A DNA stretch of 64,000 bases from Lachnospiraceae bacterium (GTDB lineage: Bacteria; Bacillota; Clostridia; Lachnospirales; Lachnospiraceae), in NCBI GenBank assembly GCA_017484135.1, contig JAFUTQ010000059.1, forward strand, positions 62,001-126,000, in the 5' to 3' direction. A program made the position numbers and the translations under genes. Each line of letters starts with the position of its first letter. Within the stretch, counting starts at the first letter, position 1. The notes under the pieces were generated by a model. It saw nothing but the letters and a program-made list of their open reading frames with translations, had not been told where the DNA came from and made no database searches. This document shows, one piece after another, positions 10,601 through 20,945 of this stretch.

Positions 10601-13600
10601 GCGCACGAAGTAGCTGTGTCCGCGCTGGAAAATGGGATTCCCATCATCTGCGCAGTTGGTACCTTTTCTTGCGTAGGGAGAAACTGCAGCGGCATCAACG
10701 CCATCGGCCCTCGAATCATCGGTATCGTCAAAATATACCTTCCAGTCTTTGACCCCGCTTCCATTCGTCACGGCACTACCCACAACCGCAACCGTCTTGA
10801 TATAGGTCGGCGTGTGGAAATTGGCGTTCGCATTGCCCAGATTGTCAATATCCAGCCAGTTTCCGTCATACAGCGTGGTCGTATCATATATCAGCGGAGC
10901 CTGATAGTCGTCCGGTGTCAGATCATAGATGAAATAGGTAATCGTTTTCGCATCCTCCCAGCCGTAATCCGGCGAGATGTCAAAGCCTACGATTGTATCA
11001 TCATCCAGTCCTGTCTGCTTGTGCGTCCCTGCATCCTGATTTTCGATGGGGGTCACCTTAATCGCATTGTTTACGTCCCTGCTGGCCGTATGCTTCTGCT
11101 CCAGCTTGAAGCTGTAGACCGCCGTATTCTTGCCGCCGGTGCTCGTATAGTTCGTATTATCCCACTCCATCTCATTGGGATTGGTAATCTTTACCGGAAG
11201 CATGGTCACGCTCTTGTCCAGTTCGGTGTAATCGTAGCCCTCGACCACTTCAATCGTAAAGTCTCCGCCGCCGGTTACACGGCTGTCGTTTGTCAGACCA
11301 AAGCTGTCCTCGGTCAGCATGTAGGTCGTATTGTTGTTTTGCAGTCCCGCCGTCTGCGTTGTAGTCCCGTAATCCTGATAATACCTTTCAATATCCGTGT
11401 TCCACGACTTGTAGATCGCCTGAAAATCACTGGCATGATTCAAAACGTTTGTATCCTTTACCACATAATCGGTTCCGATCTGCTGTCCGTCCTTCTTTAA
11501 CCGGAAGGTAATGGAGTCCAGATTTCCCACCTCATACGCACAGGAATTGGTGGACGCCGTGTCAATCAGCGAATAATAAATCTCAAAGTTGTGCGAGGGT
11601 GTCGCATTTCTCAGCCAGCCGACACCGATCGCTGTCGGCACAGTCGTCTTGAAATTCTGCCCATACAAGTGATAGTTCGCAAACTCCTCCTTATTGCTGC
11701 CGGCATCCTCCCATTTGTGTTCCAAGTCCACATAGCCGGTTACCGTCATGGTGTAAATCGTCTCTCTGCGCAGACCGCTGGTCTCAAAGCTATATACGCG
11801 GGTATTATCATCCGGCTGGTTCGTCGGAGTGGTAAGCTTCAGTGTTACCACATCCCCTGCCGTGCTGGCAAACATCACGGTCAGCGGGGCATCCGCATCC
11901 ACATGCACGACACCTGCCGAGTCCACAATCGTGATATCTCCCGACACCTTATCATATCTGGTTTCAAAATTGTCCAGCTTGGTTGTCGGATAATCCGTCT
12001 CACCGATGGAAACAATTTCCGAATAGCTGCTGGGAAGCTCCACCTCTTTCTCATTATCCGCAAAGATTACTACGACTCTTCCATAATAGTTCTGATTCTT
12101 CTCTACATCAAAGGTCACGTCCTGAAGCGTCGTTACCTCTTTTGTCGCGATCGGCTTTGCGCCGGTATCGGGCGTCGTGGTCGAAGTGGTATACAGCTCA
12201 TAGCGATAGCCCGTGATTCCGCTGTCCAAGTCAATGATTCCGCTGGGCAGGGACACCGTCGCGGTGAGATAGCGGTCGCTGACCGTCACCTCGGGAGCGG
12301 TCAACACAATATCCCTCGTAACGGTACGATTCGCATCCGCATAATAAAACGGGGTCTTCTTTAAGGTTTTCAGCACCTTGGAAACGGAAACATCCACATT
12401 GTCCGTACCCATCATGGTACCGTCCTGCGCTCTCAGATTTCCCACCTTTACCGTATAGTTTGTGTTGGACTTCAGCGCTTCATTCGGAATCAGGTTCGTA
12501 CCCTCCGTGAACGTAAACTCCTCAGAGGCTGTGGAGTCTCCCGTGATGCGGCTGACCTCGTTGCCGTCCTCATCAAACAGACCGATCCGGTAGGCGGAAA
12601 CCAGCGCATCCGCTCCCACCTCAACCTGAACCTTGATCAGGCTGTCCGTTACCTGTACCTTGGTAATCGACACACCCAGACTGTCTGTCTGGAAGACCTT
12701 GGTATAAAAGTCTGTATTGTAGCTTCCGGTATCCGTCGAATAATCGCCGTTTACCACCAACACATAGCTGGTGTCCGGCTGCAGCGCATCCGTCTTGATC
12801 AGCGCGCTGGTCACGCCGCGGCTGATCGTACCGCTGGTCACAATCGAATAGTCATCGCGGTTATAGATCGTCCAGGTCAGATTGCTGGTCAGCATGTCGT
12901 TTTCATCGTCAATGGCCAGATTCATGGATACCGAGTTTGGTCCGACCGTATAGTTTCCTGTCTCAAGTTCTACCTTGGGTGCCTGCTTCTGTTCCACCGC
13001 CGCAATGCCGTCAGTAGAAGTTGAATTGGGCGCGTCTGTTCCGCTGGTGCCGTCCTTTCCGTCATAGCCCCAGTCTCCGCTGTTGCCGTCGTCTCCATCG
13101 TAGCCCGCATTTCCGGCTCTTCCGTCCACTCCGCTCTCGCCGCCGTTTCCTTCATAGCCGCTCTCGCCCAGCGCACCTTCTTCGCCGTCGGTACCGCCTT
13201 CGCCGTTACCGCCCTCATCGCCGTCCTCGCCGCTGGTACCGCTGGTGCCGTCCGCACCGCTGGCTCCGTTTTCTCCGTTTACGACATTAAAGCTCGGGAT
13301 CTTTACAACATCCTCGTCTTCATCTACCTGAAGATTATCAGAGGAGTCAATGACCATGTCATCCAATGAAACGGTCCTTTCTCCGTCCACCTCAAACACG
13401 CGATCCACCAGATCCAGACGGACACCGGACGCAGTCTGCAGATAAGCGTCCGCAGAAATGGTCTGGTAGGTTCCCTGCTGATGCACCAGACGGACAATCC
13501 CGCCTTCCACATACTGAAGCTGGACATAGTCCTCCATTTCCACATCAATCTCATCGCTGAGGCGCAGTCTCACAGTAGGAGAGACCAGCATATATGTATC

Positions 13601-14089
13601 GTCTGCAATTTTCCACACAAATTCCTGAATCTTTAAAGAGTCGCCCAGATAAGACATGGAGTACTGTGTTCCGTCCTTTAACAGGGTCGTCTTTTTAGAC
13701 ACGCCGTAATAAGTGACCTGATCTCCATCCACATCTGCCACATCCATCACCACGCCCTTGGTAAAGGAACCCAGAGAGCCGTCTGCATAATGAATATACT
13801 GCTCCGTGTCCGTCTTTACCTCCCGGTTCGAGGTATCCTCAAAGGAGATTGTCGTCCCCATACGCTCGCGGTAATGGGCACCGGATGCAAAATAGTACTG
13901 CTGGTTCACATCCGTGGTAACAAAACTTTCATCGGACGGCACCAGAATGTAGCCGTCGGTCATGAAGGTCTTGCGCGTGCTCTGCCACGTTCGGATGGTC
14001 AGTCCCGCTACGGCTGCAGCCACAAGCACTACCGCAATGGCGATCACACCTAACTGTTTGCTTTTCCATAATCCTTTGGACTGTTTCAT
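7601..14089 (-). CDS. Giant (2162 aa) anchored extracellular protein with a collagen-like rod and many Ig/FnIII-like domains
   Basis: The first gene of the F1-like cluster. A basic head and one hydrophobic segment (about 12-34) anchor it with the C-terminus outside. Residues 35-280 are a beta-rich domain similar in style to those of the other two anchored proteins. About 283-361 are Gly-X-Y collagen-like triplets rich in D, E, S and N with very little proline, so a triple helix would rely on charge pairing. The remaining roughly 1,800 residues are serial beta-sandwich modules with the recurring 'L-x-P-x-T-x-Y-x-L' pattern (for example 'LQPDTSYVLVV', 'IKPNTTYTIEV'), typical of FnIII/Ig-like folds. 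No sortase motif, and cysteine is rare. The start is supported by AAAGGAG upstream of the ATG. It is probably a long surface fibre or adhesin linked to the ATPase below it. Confidence 0.92.
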   Translation of the reverse strand: MKQSKGLWKSKQLGVIAIAVVLVAAAVAGLTIRTWQSTRKTFMTDGYILVPSDESFVTTDVNQQYYFASGAHYRERMGTTISFEDTSNREVKTDTEQYIHYADGSLGSFTKGVVMDVADVDGDQVTYYGVSKKTTLLKDGTQYSMSYLGDSLKIQEFVWKIADDTYMLVSPTVRLRLSDEIDVEMEDYVQLQYVEGGIVRLVHQQGTYQTISADAYLQTASGVRLDLVDRVFEVDGERTVSLDDMVIDSSDNLQVDEDEDVVKIPSFNVVNGENGASGADGTSGTSGEDGDEGGNGEGGTDGEEGALGESGYEGNGGESGVDGRAGNAGYDGDDGNSGDWGYDGKDGTSGTDAPNSTSTDGIAAVEQKQAPKVELETGNYTVGPNSVSMNLAIDDENDMLTSNLTWTIYNRDDYSIVTSGTISRGVTSALIKTDALQPDTSYVLVVNGDYSTDTGSYNTDFYTKVFQTDSLGVSITKVQVTDSLIKVQVEVGADALVSAYRIGLFDEDGNEVSRITGDSTASEEFTFTEGTNLIPNEALKSNTNYTVKVGNLRAQDGTMMGTDNVDVSVSKVLKTLKKTPFYYADANRTVTRDIVLTAPEVTVSDRYLTATVSLPSGIIDLDSGITGYRYELYTTSTTTPDTGAKPIATKEVTTLQDVTFDVEKNQNYYGRVVVIFADNEKEVELPSSYSEIVSIGETDYPTTKLDNFETRYDKVSGDITIVDSAGVVHVDADAPLTVMFASTAGDVVTLKLTTPTNQPDDNTRVYSFETSGLRRETIYTMTVTGYVDLEHKWEDAGSNKEEFANYHLYGQNFKTTVPTAIGVGWLRNATPSHNFEIYYSLIDTASTNSCAYEVGNLDSITFRLKKDGQQIGTDYVVKDTNVLNHASDFQAIYKSWNTDIERYYQDYGTTTQTAGLQNNNTTYMLTEDSFGLTNDSRVTGGGDFTIEVVEGYDYTELDKSVTMLPVKITNPNEMEWDNTNYTSTGGKNTAVYSFKLEQKHTASRDVNNAIKVTPIENQDAGTHKQTGLDDDTIVGFDISPDYGWEDAKTITYFIYDLTPDDYQAPLIYDTTTLYDGNWLDIDNLGNANANFHTPTYIKTVAVVGSAVTNGSGVKDWKVYFDDTDDSRADGVDAAAVSPYARKGTNCADDGNPIFQRGHSYFVRYEVTCDGSIGGETEYPKCVYGTDPYYYRSAVFSAERQTPVLYRYLNDTTFSGGKVAQEWMYLINDPDQAIVSERDTDTNTLRIHTPHLYEFIDYENAENFATGVEKKREVIDNTAEYTITDYDMASDPNLYDTGTAKWQTTYGAYSFSNLTPNYYTMLVVPYDKVTGVYGSVGETYSIPLKTPEQPGDKWDDADGKVIIQVASGGTTKSVGWEDQGSYRIKLTVRGEELYRVAALRVTLSESGKSLVFDPVPLSLNASGLTDNGLYYGYAYLDYAAIVNAGLADTNNVTMKVEAYYGTGEEGVKTFQEGTAQTDDNLKAYYFGSGAAADGAWAVKEYNTTFTAVGESVKQVHYDYVYVSSNALAYSGRLRTNGADIEGTPTMSGSVVVPSISDTLVNIGLVFDTDDTTKATLRFRYALQQMYNLQVTEGVITNKDKVIGNFEQQLVADETGLRVSGDSNKYYTVEKLGLHDVKIYDADNTFKDTIMINTGSGMPGVERDGGKSSVGFSTAEMYFNTKGLVPNATDKGIYFALYAGDSNTNGTRVPLTLCSYENNGTQYYFTANDNAMVADSTKLATINPDTNPANAPSVNILSGSTGGIPITYASGDAINGSVRFTIRGLDRNTSYFMTVYAMDANTQLQRLFDYSLEAVGQKYAFKTISSVDMTLNAPSFNYMNYNTKTGESTYGVNGNDGMNMRLFYKILDASNNEVRPDGISYTYVDGKGYLLEPNGVNIKYYDSVAANNDNKIQVPFTPGGVIQPNTAYKLELNAYEYVSGNYGDNIGTQTTSFTTPSTAAATATLRVVAGSTDLKVYVNLKDERRVVMNNSLTVKVTAADGTVIPSQTLGIPDSIGAATRQLEIVFDDAMGIKPNTTYTIEVTGDMDMNNDGAYGTGDQVLTARTSATTTSNAHATISTITNSDDTITFRLFDKVNFGDVTKIKYSIINNADGTNVETGEPSGTGWSESFTTTNKFGTGIYNYVIQYYNASGTLLGTDEGKFLK

Positions 14090-14155
14090 GATTCACTACT
14101 CCTTTATCCCTTAGATTTCTGCGTGGAACCTGTTTTTTCTTAATTTTTTCTTAAA

Positions 14156-14183
14156 TTATTACATATTCCCATATTTTTCGCAA
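14156..14183 (-). promoter_or_regulatory. Possible promoter of the F1-like/collagen cluster
   Basis: Upstream of the 2162-residue protein, reading leftwards, TTGCGA (14178-14183) is followed after 16 bases by TAATAA. The flanking DNA is AT-rich and lies between rnpB and the giant gene. The hexamers are weak matches, so this is only a candidate; the operon has no other obvious upstream signal before rnpB. Confidence 0.3.
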
Positions 14184-14216
14184 TACATTCCCCCTCAAAA
14201 CAACAGGGAATCCCTG

Positions 14217-14553
14217 CCAAGCAGGACTGTAAGCCGGGTTCTGTGATCCATGATCATCTGTCTGCGATGACTGTCGCCAGCCATCTCCAGCGACCTACCT
14301 TAAGCGCGCGGGCCACGTCATGCTTACGTCTGGTCTTGCTTCGAATGGGGTTTACAGAGCCTCCCCTGTTGCCAGAGAAGCGGTAGTCTCTTACACTGCC
14401 TTTCCACCCTTACCGGACAATTCCGGCGGTTTCTTTCTGTTGCACTTTCCTTGGAGTCGCCTCCACCGGACGTTATCCGGCATCCTGCCCTGTGAAGCCC
14501 GGACTTTCCTCACCTGCAGGATAACTGCAGGCGCGATCATGCATCCTACTTGG
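14217..14553 (-). ncRNA. rnpB: RNase P RNA, type A
   Basis: On the minus strand the sequence contains the diagnostic 5' block GAGGAAAGTCCGGGC, the 'GGGTGGAAAGGCAGTG'-type core, and near the 3' end ACAGAACCCGGCTTA, all hallmark conserved regions of bacterial RNase P RNA. The ends are set by helix P1: CCAAGTAGGA at the 5' end pairs with TCCTGCTTGG at the 3' end (one G-U pair). The length of about 337 nt is normal. It processes the 5' ends of tRNA precursors. A short AGGGATTCCCT palindrome follows, a weak terminator at best. Confidence 0.96.
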
Positions 14554-14662
14554 ACATAATTTGCGTTCAATATAAACTCATTCTATCATTTTCATGCAAG
14601 TTTTCAAGTCTTTTTGTTGATTTTTGTGCTTTTTTTGTGGAAAACCCACAACTTTTTCCACA

Positions 14663-16354
14663 CTATACGTGGAAACAGCTGCCGCCGATAAATTCCCGGA
14701 TGATAGAATTCGGACCGATCTGCTCGCCCGAAACCGGGAGAAAATAGTCCAGAAACTTCAGCAGCCGCTTTGCCTCGATGTATTCCGGCGAACTCCGGTC
14801 TATGGCGCTGAGCAGGGGTTCCGCGTAAATTTTTAACACCGACAGTTCATAGATATGTGCCGAATTGAACATCACATCGGCCTCCTCCTGAAAGGGGAAA
14901 ATGTATTTTTCCTCTCCCCTGCGCACGGAGGGCCACATGGCGATGGTGTCTTCTGCAGCGGTATCCCGGGTGCGGGCATCCCGTACGATGCGCCGGAGCA
15001 GTCTGCCGTCTGTGGTTGGCAGACAGTTGTGCTCATCGATATTCAACTGGGTCAGCGGACTGATATAGATCCGGAATTTACTTTCCCTGGGTAGTGCGTA
15101 GGAGAGCTTATCGTTTAATCCGTGAATGCCCTCAATCACCAGCACGTCCTCCTGCCCCAGCTTCATCTTTCTGCCAACGGGCTCCCGTTTGCCAGTCTTG
15201 AAATTAAAAATGGGAAGCTCCACCTCTTCTCCGGCAAGGAGTCTGCTCATATCCTGATTGAACCGCTCCACGTCGAGTGCCTCCAGACACTCGAAATCGT
15301 AGTTGCCGTTTTCGTCTCTGGGCGTGAGACTCCGGTCGAGGTAATAGTCATCCAGCGGTACGGGGTGCGGCTTCATGCCCAGCGCCGCAAGCTGGATGGA
15401 CAGCCGATGGGAAAAGGTAGTCTTGCCTGAGGATGACGGACCCGCAATCATGATAAACTTATTTTCGGGTCTGGCGGCAATGGTCTCTGCCAGACTGCCG
15501 ATTTTGCGCTCCATCAGCGCCTCCTGTATCAGGATAATCTCCTGCAGCCTGCCGGCGGCGACCGCGTCGTTTAGTGCGCCTACCGTGGAAATTCCCATGG
15601 TATCCCCCCAGCGGACCGCCTCCGCCAGCGTGCGGAACAGCTGGTTGGACGGACGAAATTCCGGAATCATCCGCGTGTTCCGGCGATCCGGAAACAGCAG
15701 CATAAATCCCTTCTGATAGAGCAAGAGGTCAAAATATTTTAAATAACCTGTGGAGGGAACCATGTAACCGTAATAATAGTCCACATATCCGTCCAGATCG
15801 TAGATATTGACATTGGAGCTCCGACGGTAGCGGAACAGGGATTCCTTATCCTTCATGCCCAGTCTGCCGAAGAGAGCAACGGCCTCATCGGTTGGAATCA
15901 CGCGTTTTGTTATGGGCAGATCCTGATCTGCCAGCCGCATCATCTCCAGCTTGATGCGAAGCAGCGCCTCCCGGTCAAATTCGATGGGCGCCTCGCTGTC
16001 TGTCTCGCAGTAATAGCCCTGTCCGATGGAATGACGCACATGAATCTGCAGCTTCTTTCCGGTGTAAAGGTTATGTACTGCTTTCTGAAGCAGCAACGTG
16101 ACACTGCGGCGATATGCCTTGCGCCCTGCCTTTTCCGCCGCCGTCACGAAGGTCAGTGTGCCTGACTCTGCCCGGTGGTTTAACTCCCGCAGGCGGTTAT
16201 TGTTCAGCACCAGCAGGATGTCATCCGCATACTGCCCGCGGTAGTCTGCCGCGATCTCCTGATAGGTGGTACCGGCGGCATAGCTGTGCTCTTTTCCCAG
16301 AATCGTCAGTCTGATCGTTTCTTCTTGTTTTTTTATTTCCTTCTCCATATGCAT
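14663..16354 (-). CDS. TGS domain / uridine-kinase-like nucleoside kinase
   Basis: 563 residues. The N-terminal part (about 12-75) resembles a TGS domain and the next ~150 residues resemble the second domain of threonyl-tRNA synthetase; this fusion is common in Firmicutes proteins labelled nucleoside kinase. The C-terminal half is a uridine/phosphoribulokinase-type kinase with P-loop AGPSSSGKT (about 300) and the 'LDDYYLDRSLTPRD' substrate segment. It probably phosphorylates a nucleoside, but the true substrate of the fused form is uncertain. It is the last gene before rnpB on the minus strand and follows nif3 after 64 bases. A second ATG two codons in could also be the start. Confidence 0.85.
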   Translation of the reverse strand: MHMEKEIKKQEETIRLTILGKEHSYAAGTTYQEIAADYRGQYADDILLVLNNNRLRELNHRAESGTLTFVTAAEKAGRKAYRRSVTLLLQKAVHNLYTGKKLQIHVRHSIGQGYYCETDSEAPIEFDREALLRIKLEMMRLADQDLPITKRVIPTDEAVALFGRLGMKDKESLFRYRRSSNVNIYDLDGYVDYYYGYMVPSTGYLKYFDLLLYQKGFMLLFPDRRNTRMIPEFRPSNQLFRTLAEAVRWGDTMGISTVGALNDAVAAGRLQEIILIQEALMERKIGSLAETIAARPENKFIMIAGPSSSGKTTFSHRLSIQLAALGMKPHPVPLDDYYLDRSLTPRDENGNYDFECLEALDVERFNQDMSRLLAGEEVELPIFNFKTGKREPVGRKMKLGQEDVLVIEGIHGLNDKLSYALPRESKFRIYISPLTQLNIDEHNCLPTTDGRLLRRIVRDARTRDTAAEDTIAMWPSVRRGEEKYIFPFQEEADVMFNSAHIYELSVLKIYAEPLLSAIDRSSPEYIEAKRLLKFLDYFLPVSGEQIGPNSIIREFIGGSCFHV

Positions 16355-16418
16355 TTCCCGTCTCTTTTTTATTTTTATGTTTGGTACAAACCTGTAACTC
16401 GTCCTGCTCGTCTATGGT

Positions 16419-17204
16419 TCATTGTATGATGTCATAGGGCAGTTTATGAGCTTCTTTACAAATTTTTAATTCCGGAAATTGTCCGCCAAGGTAATCCGCC
16501 ATAAAATCCACAAAAATATGCTCTAAGCCGTAGTGTCCCGCATCGATGACGGCAAGTCCCTGCTCCCATGCATCAATCCCTTTGTGGTGGCTGATGTCGC
16601 CTGTAATCAATACGTCTGCTCCGGCCGCCAGTGCATAGGGAATTTCGTCCGCGCCGGAGCCCGGCACAAGCGCAAGCTTTTGGATGCGGTGCTCTTGTGC
16701 CCCGTAGGCAAGCGTCTGCGGAAGATCAAACCGCTCCTTTACCAATGCCGCGCATTCCCTGAGGGTAAGCGAGCCCGGAACTGTGCCGAGCACCCCGATT
16801 CCGCAGGGCTTTCCCTTCCAGCTGCCTGTGACCTCGAGCGGCTGCAGCTCCTTCAGCCCCAGCCGTTCACCGGCCAGCGTGCCCATCACACAGACATCGA
16901 AGTTGGTGTGCATGGCTTGACAGGATATACCGCTCTGCAGCATCTGACAGATCCGTCTGCCGACAAAATCCTCCGTGGTCACTCTTGCAATGCCGCGGAA
17001 AATCAGCGGATGATGGGTGAGAAGCAGTTCTGCTCCGCATTGCTGTGCCGCAAGGATTGCAGCCTCTGTGGCATCCAACGCCAGATATACGGTGTGCAGC
17101 TTTTGTTTTTCGTCTCCCACCAGAAATCCGCTATTGTCCCAGTCTAAGGCAAGGGCTTCCGGGGCCAGCTCCTCCAGTTTTTCACGAAGTGTCTGAATGG
17201 TCAT
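16419..17204 (-). CDS. Nif3-like dinuclear metal centre protein
   Basis: 261 residues with the metal-site motifs of the Nif3/YbgI/YqfO family: 'LLTHHPLIFRG' (about 60-70), 'HTNFDV' (about 98), 'ITGDISHHKGIDA' (about 205) and 'IDAGHYGLEH' near the C-terminus. Members form toroidal hexamers with two metals per site; the reaction is not firmly established (GTP cyclohydrolase fold 1-type annotations exist). The ATG overlaps the trmK stop (ATGA), so it is coupled to trmK, a very common pairing in Firmicutes. The insert domain of longer YqfO proteins is absent. Confidence 0.93.
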   Translation of the reverse strand: MTIQTLREKLEELAPEALALDWDNSGFLVGDEKQKLHTVYLALDATEAAILAAQQCGAELLLTHHPLIFRGIARVTTEDFVGRRICQMLQSGISCQAMHTNFDVCVMGTLAGERLGLKELQPLEVTGSWKGKPCGIGVLGTVPGSLTLRECAALVKERFDLPQTLAYGAQEHRIQKLALVPGSGADEIPYALAAGADVLITGDISHHKGIDAWEQGLAVIDAGHYGLEHIFVDFMADYLGGQFPELKICKEAHKLPYDIIQ

Positions 17205-17922
17205 TTTATCTCCTCCAATGCCTGGCGGATCTGTGCCAGCTTTGCCCTAAGCTGCCGTCTGCCTTTTTCGACGGCGACGGTCGGCTCCCGGCTTTCCAGT
17301 TCCTTTTGAATCCGCTCAGCGTTTTTTAGCTCCCGCTGCAGATACTCCCGCAGTACGGGATGGCGGTTTCGAATCAGCAGGGGACCGTACTCCCGCTCAA
17401 TCGCGCTCAAGGGCTGCCGGTAATGTGCGTTTTCCGGTACGGATTTTTCACATTTTAAAATCGTGTAATATTTGCCTGCATCCCGTTTCATGTCCTCCGC
17501 CGTTATCCGAAAATCCGTGTGCTGCGTGAGATAGTCCCGCACCTCTGCCAGCCCGGACTGGGGCTGCAGGAGCATGACGGAGAGCTTTTCAGTCACTGCC
17601 CTGCCCTGCCCCAGTATCCGCAGCATCAGCGTGCCGCCCATTCCGGCGATGATGATCTGCGATACCTCTCCCGGTGCGAGTGCCGTAAGACCGTCCGATT
17701 GTCTCACCTCTATGTACGGAGTCAGTCCTGCCTCCCGAATATGCTCCTCTGCCCGCTGCAGCGGTCCCTCGTTAATGTCCATGGCAATGGCATGCGCGAC
17801 CCGCCCGCTTTCCACCAGATAAATGGGCAAATATGCATGATCGGTGCCGATATCAGCCACTGCCCCGCCGGGTTCTGCCAGATCTGCCAGCGCCTGCATG
17901 CGCGGGGATAACCGATACTGCA

Positions 17923-17923
<1 letters not shown>
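17201..17923 (-). CDS. trmK: tRNA (adenine22-N1)-methyltransferase
   Basis: 240 residues. It has a Rossmann SAM-binding motif 'VADIGTDHAYLPIYL' (about 24-38), 'AIAMDINEGPL' for motif II, and 'IIIAGMGGTLM' for the N/D-P-P-Y-like region seen in the TrmK (YqfN) family. These enzymes methylate A22 in the D-loop of tRNA-Ser/Leu/Tyr-type molecules. The C-terminal coiled-coil helix typical of the family is present. The ATG overlaps the rpoD stop (TGATG), and nif3 overlaps its end, so the three are co-translated. A GTG one codon upstream is an alternative start. Confidence 0.92.
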
Positions 17924-19134
<1,211 letters not shown>

Positions 19135-19152
19135 GTTTGTTCCTTTTACCAA

Positions 19153-20943
19153 TTATTTGCATTTATTCGTCGGAATATGCATTTTCTCAATCTGATCCAA
19201 TGCCCTACGCTCGTTGAGCAGCCGCTGCGTGTCTGTCATGTCCCCGGGGGGCATGCGTCCGCTTTGCGCTTCCATGCTTTTTTTCTTGACTTTTGTCAGA
19301 TTTTGCCTGACTGCTTTTTCCCATGCCTCGGGGGAATCAAATTCCTGCAGGCGTGCGTGAAACAGCTCTGCCACCTCCCGCTGCTGGTCTTCATCCTCAA
19401 ACTGATCGATGATCTGTGCCGGATTGACGGCGTGACGCTTCAGCTGCTCGTAGAGAAGCGCCGCAGTCTTTTGAAACACCGCTCCGGTAAAGTCCTCCGG
19501 CGTGAGGATGTCTTTGAGGCTGTCATACAATGCCTCATTTTCCGCCATCCATGTGAGCAGCAGTCTCTGCGCCAGATGGATGCCATCCTCCTTTTGATGC
19601 TTTTTCTCACTCCGTCCGCTTTTTAACGGGGTTCGCTCCCTGACCAGTCCTCCCTGTGTGCCGTAGTGGTCTACCAGCTTTCGGAGATTTTCATACCCCA
19701 TGCCGTATTTTTGGGCAACCGCATCGATGTAGTTGTTTCGCTCAAGCTCCTCCGTAAAGGTCAGCAGCTTTCTGGCGGCTTCGTTTGCGAATTTTGTCCT
19801 TCCGTCCGGATCCTTCATGTCGAATTCCTGCTCGAGGATTCGGATTTCGAACAGAAAGCTGTTTTCCGCTGCATCAATCCGCTTCTGATATTCCTCCGCG
19901 CCCAGCGCCTTGATAAATTCGTCCGGATCCTTGTGGGGCCTCATGTCAATCACCCTGGCGGTAAGCCCCACCTCCCGGAGCATGGGAATTGCCCGCAGTG
20001 CTGCGTGAATGCCTGCCCCATCGCTGTCAAAGGTCAGATAGACCTCTTTGGTATAGCGTCTCAGCAGACCGGCATGTCCGGCGGTAAAGGCTGTGCCGAG
20101 AGATGCCACCGCGTTATCAAAGCCTGCCTGATGCAGGGCGATCACATCCATATATCCCTCGCAGAGCAGAATCTGCGGCTTTTTGCTGTGTCTCGCCAGA
20201 TGCAGGCCGTAGAGGTTTCGGCTTTTGTCAAAAATTCTGGTCTCCGGAGAGTTTAGGTATTTTGGCTCTCCCTCTCCCATGACGCGCCCGCCAAAGCCGA
20301 TTACCTTGCTGTGGATATCCATAATGGGAAACATGGCACGGTTCCAGAATTTGTCATGGGCTCCGCTTTTTTCATCATAGCTGATGAGCCCGGATTCTCT
20401 TAACAGTTCGTCCGGGTAGCCCTTTTTTCTCAGATAGCGGTACAAATCGTCCCGGTATTTGTCGGAATAGCCCAGCCCGAACTTTTTCATGGTTTCGTCG
20501 GTGAGCGCGCGTTTTCTGAAATAAGAAAGCGCCTGCCCGCCGTTTTCGCTGCGCAGGAGCGTGTAATAATACTTTGCCGCTTCGCGGTTTACCTCAAAAA
20601 GCTGTGCGCGGCGGTCAGCCTCCTGTTTTTCCCGGGGGCTCTGCTCCCGTTTGGGCAGCTCGACGCCGGTACGCTCCGCAAGGGTCTGTACGGCCTCGGG
20701 AAATGTGAAATTTTCATATTGCATCAGGAAGGTAAATACGTTTCCTCCTGCCCCGCAACCGAAGCAGTAGTACATCTGCTTTGCGGGAGATACCGAAAAG
20801 GATCCGGTTTTTTCATTGTGAAACGGGCAGAGCCCGAAATAGGTGCTTCCTTTTTTGGTCAGTTTGACGTAGCCGGAGATGATGTCCACAATGTCACTGC
20901 GGGAGCGTACCTCCTCTACGATGTCCTCCGAATAACGTGCCAT
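19153..20943 (-). CDS. dnaG: DNA primase
   Basis: 596 residues from the ATG at 20943, two bases after the dgt stop, with AGGTG upstream; an in-frame ATG at 20961 would overlap dgt. The CHC2 zinc finger is intact (C-P-F-H-N-E-K-T then C-F-G-C-G, about 37-60), followed by the catalytic core with 'LLCEGYMDVIALHQAG' (TOPRIM EGYMD) and 'LTFDSDGAG', and a C-terminal DnaB-interaction region that is less conserved. It makes RNA primers for lagging-strand replication. Gene order dgt-dnaG-rpoD is typical of Clostridia. Confidence 0.97.
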   Translation of the reverse strand: MARYSEDIVEEVRSRSDIVDIISGYVKLTKKGSTYFGLCPFHNEKTGSFSVSPAKQMYYCFGCGAGGNVFTFLMQYENFTFPEAVQTLAERTGVELPKREQSPREKQEADRRAQLFEVNREAAKYYYTLLRSENGGQALSYFRKRALTDETMKKFGLGYSDKYRDDLYRYLRKKGYPDELLRESGLISYDEKSGAHDKFWNRAMFPIMDIHSKVIGFGGRVMGEGEPKYLNSPETRIFDKSRNLYGLHLARHSKKPQILLCEGYMDVIALHQAGFDNAVASLGTAFTAGHAGLLRRYTKEVYLTFDSDGAGIHAALRAIPMLREVGLTARVIDMRPHKDPDEFIKALGAEEYQKRIDAAENSFLFEIRILEQEFDMKDPDGRTKFANEAARKLLTFTEELERNNYIDAVAQKYGMGYENLRKLVDHYGTQGGLVRERTPLKSGRSEKKHQKEDGIHLAQRLLLTWMAENEALYDSLKDILTPEDFTGAVFQKTAALLYEQLKRHAVNPAQIIDQFEDEDQQREVAELFHARLQEFDSPEAWEKAVRQNLTKVKKKSMEAQSGRMPPGDMTDTQRLLNERRALDQIEKMHIPTNKCK

Positions 20944-20945
20944 GT

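Noticed and set aside
10616..11500. 294-codon plus-strand frame inside the giant gene
   Set aside because: Composition is Ile/Arg/His-rich as expected of antisense to Thr/Asp/Tyr codons; no start signal. The 2162-residue minus frame explains the region.
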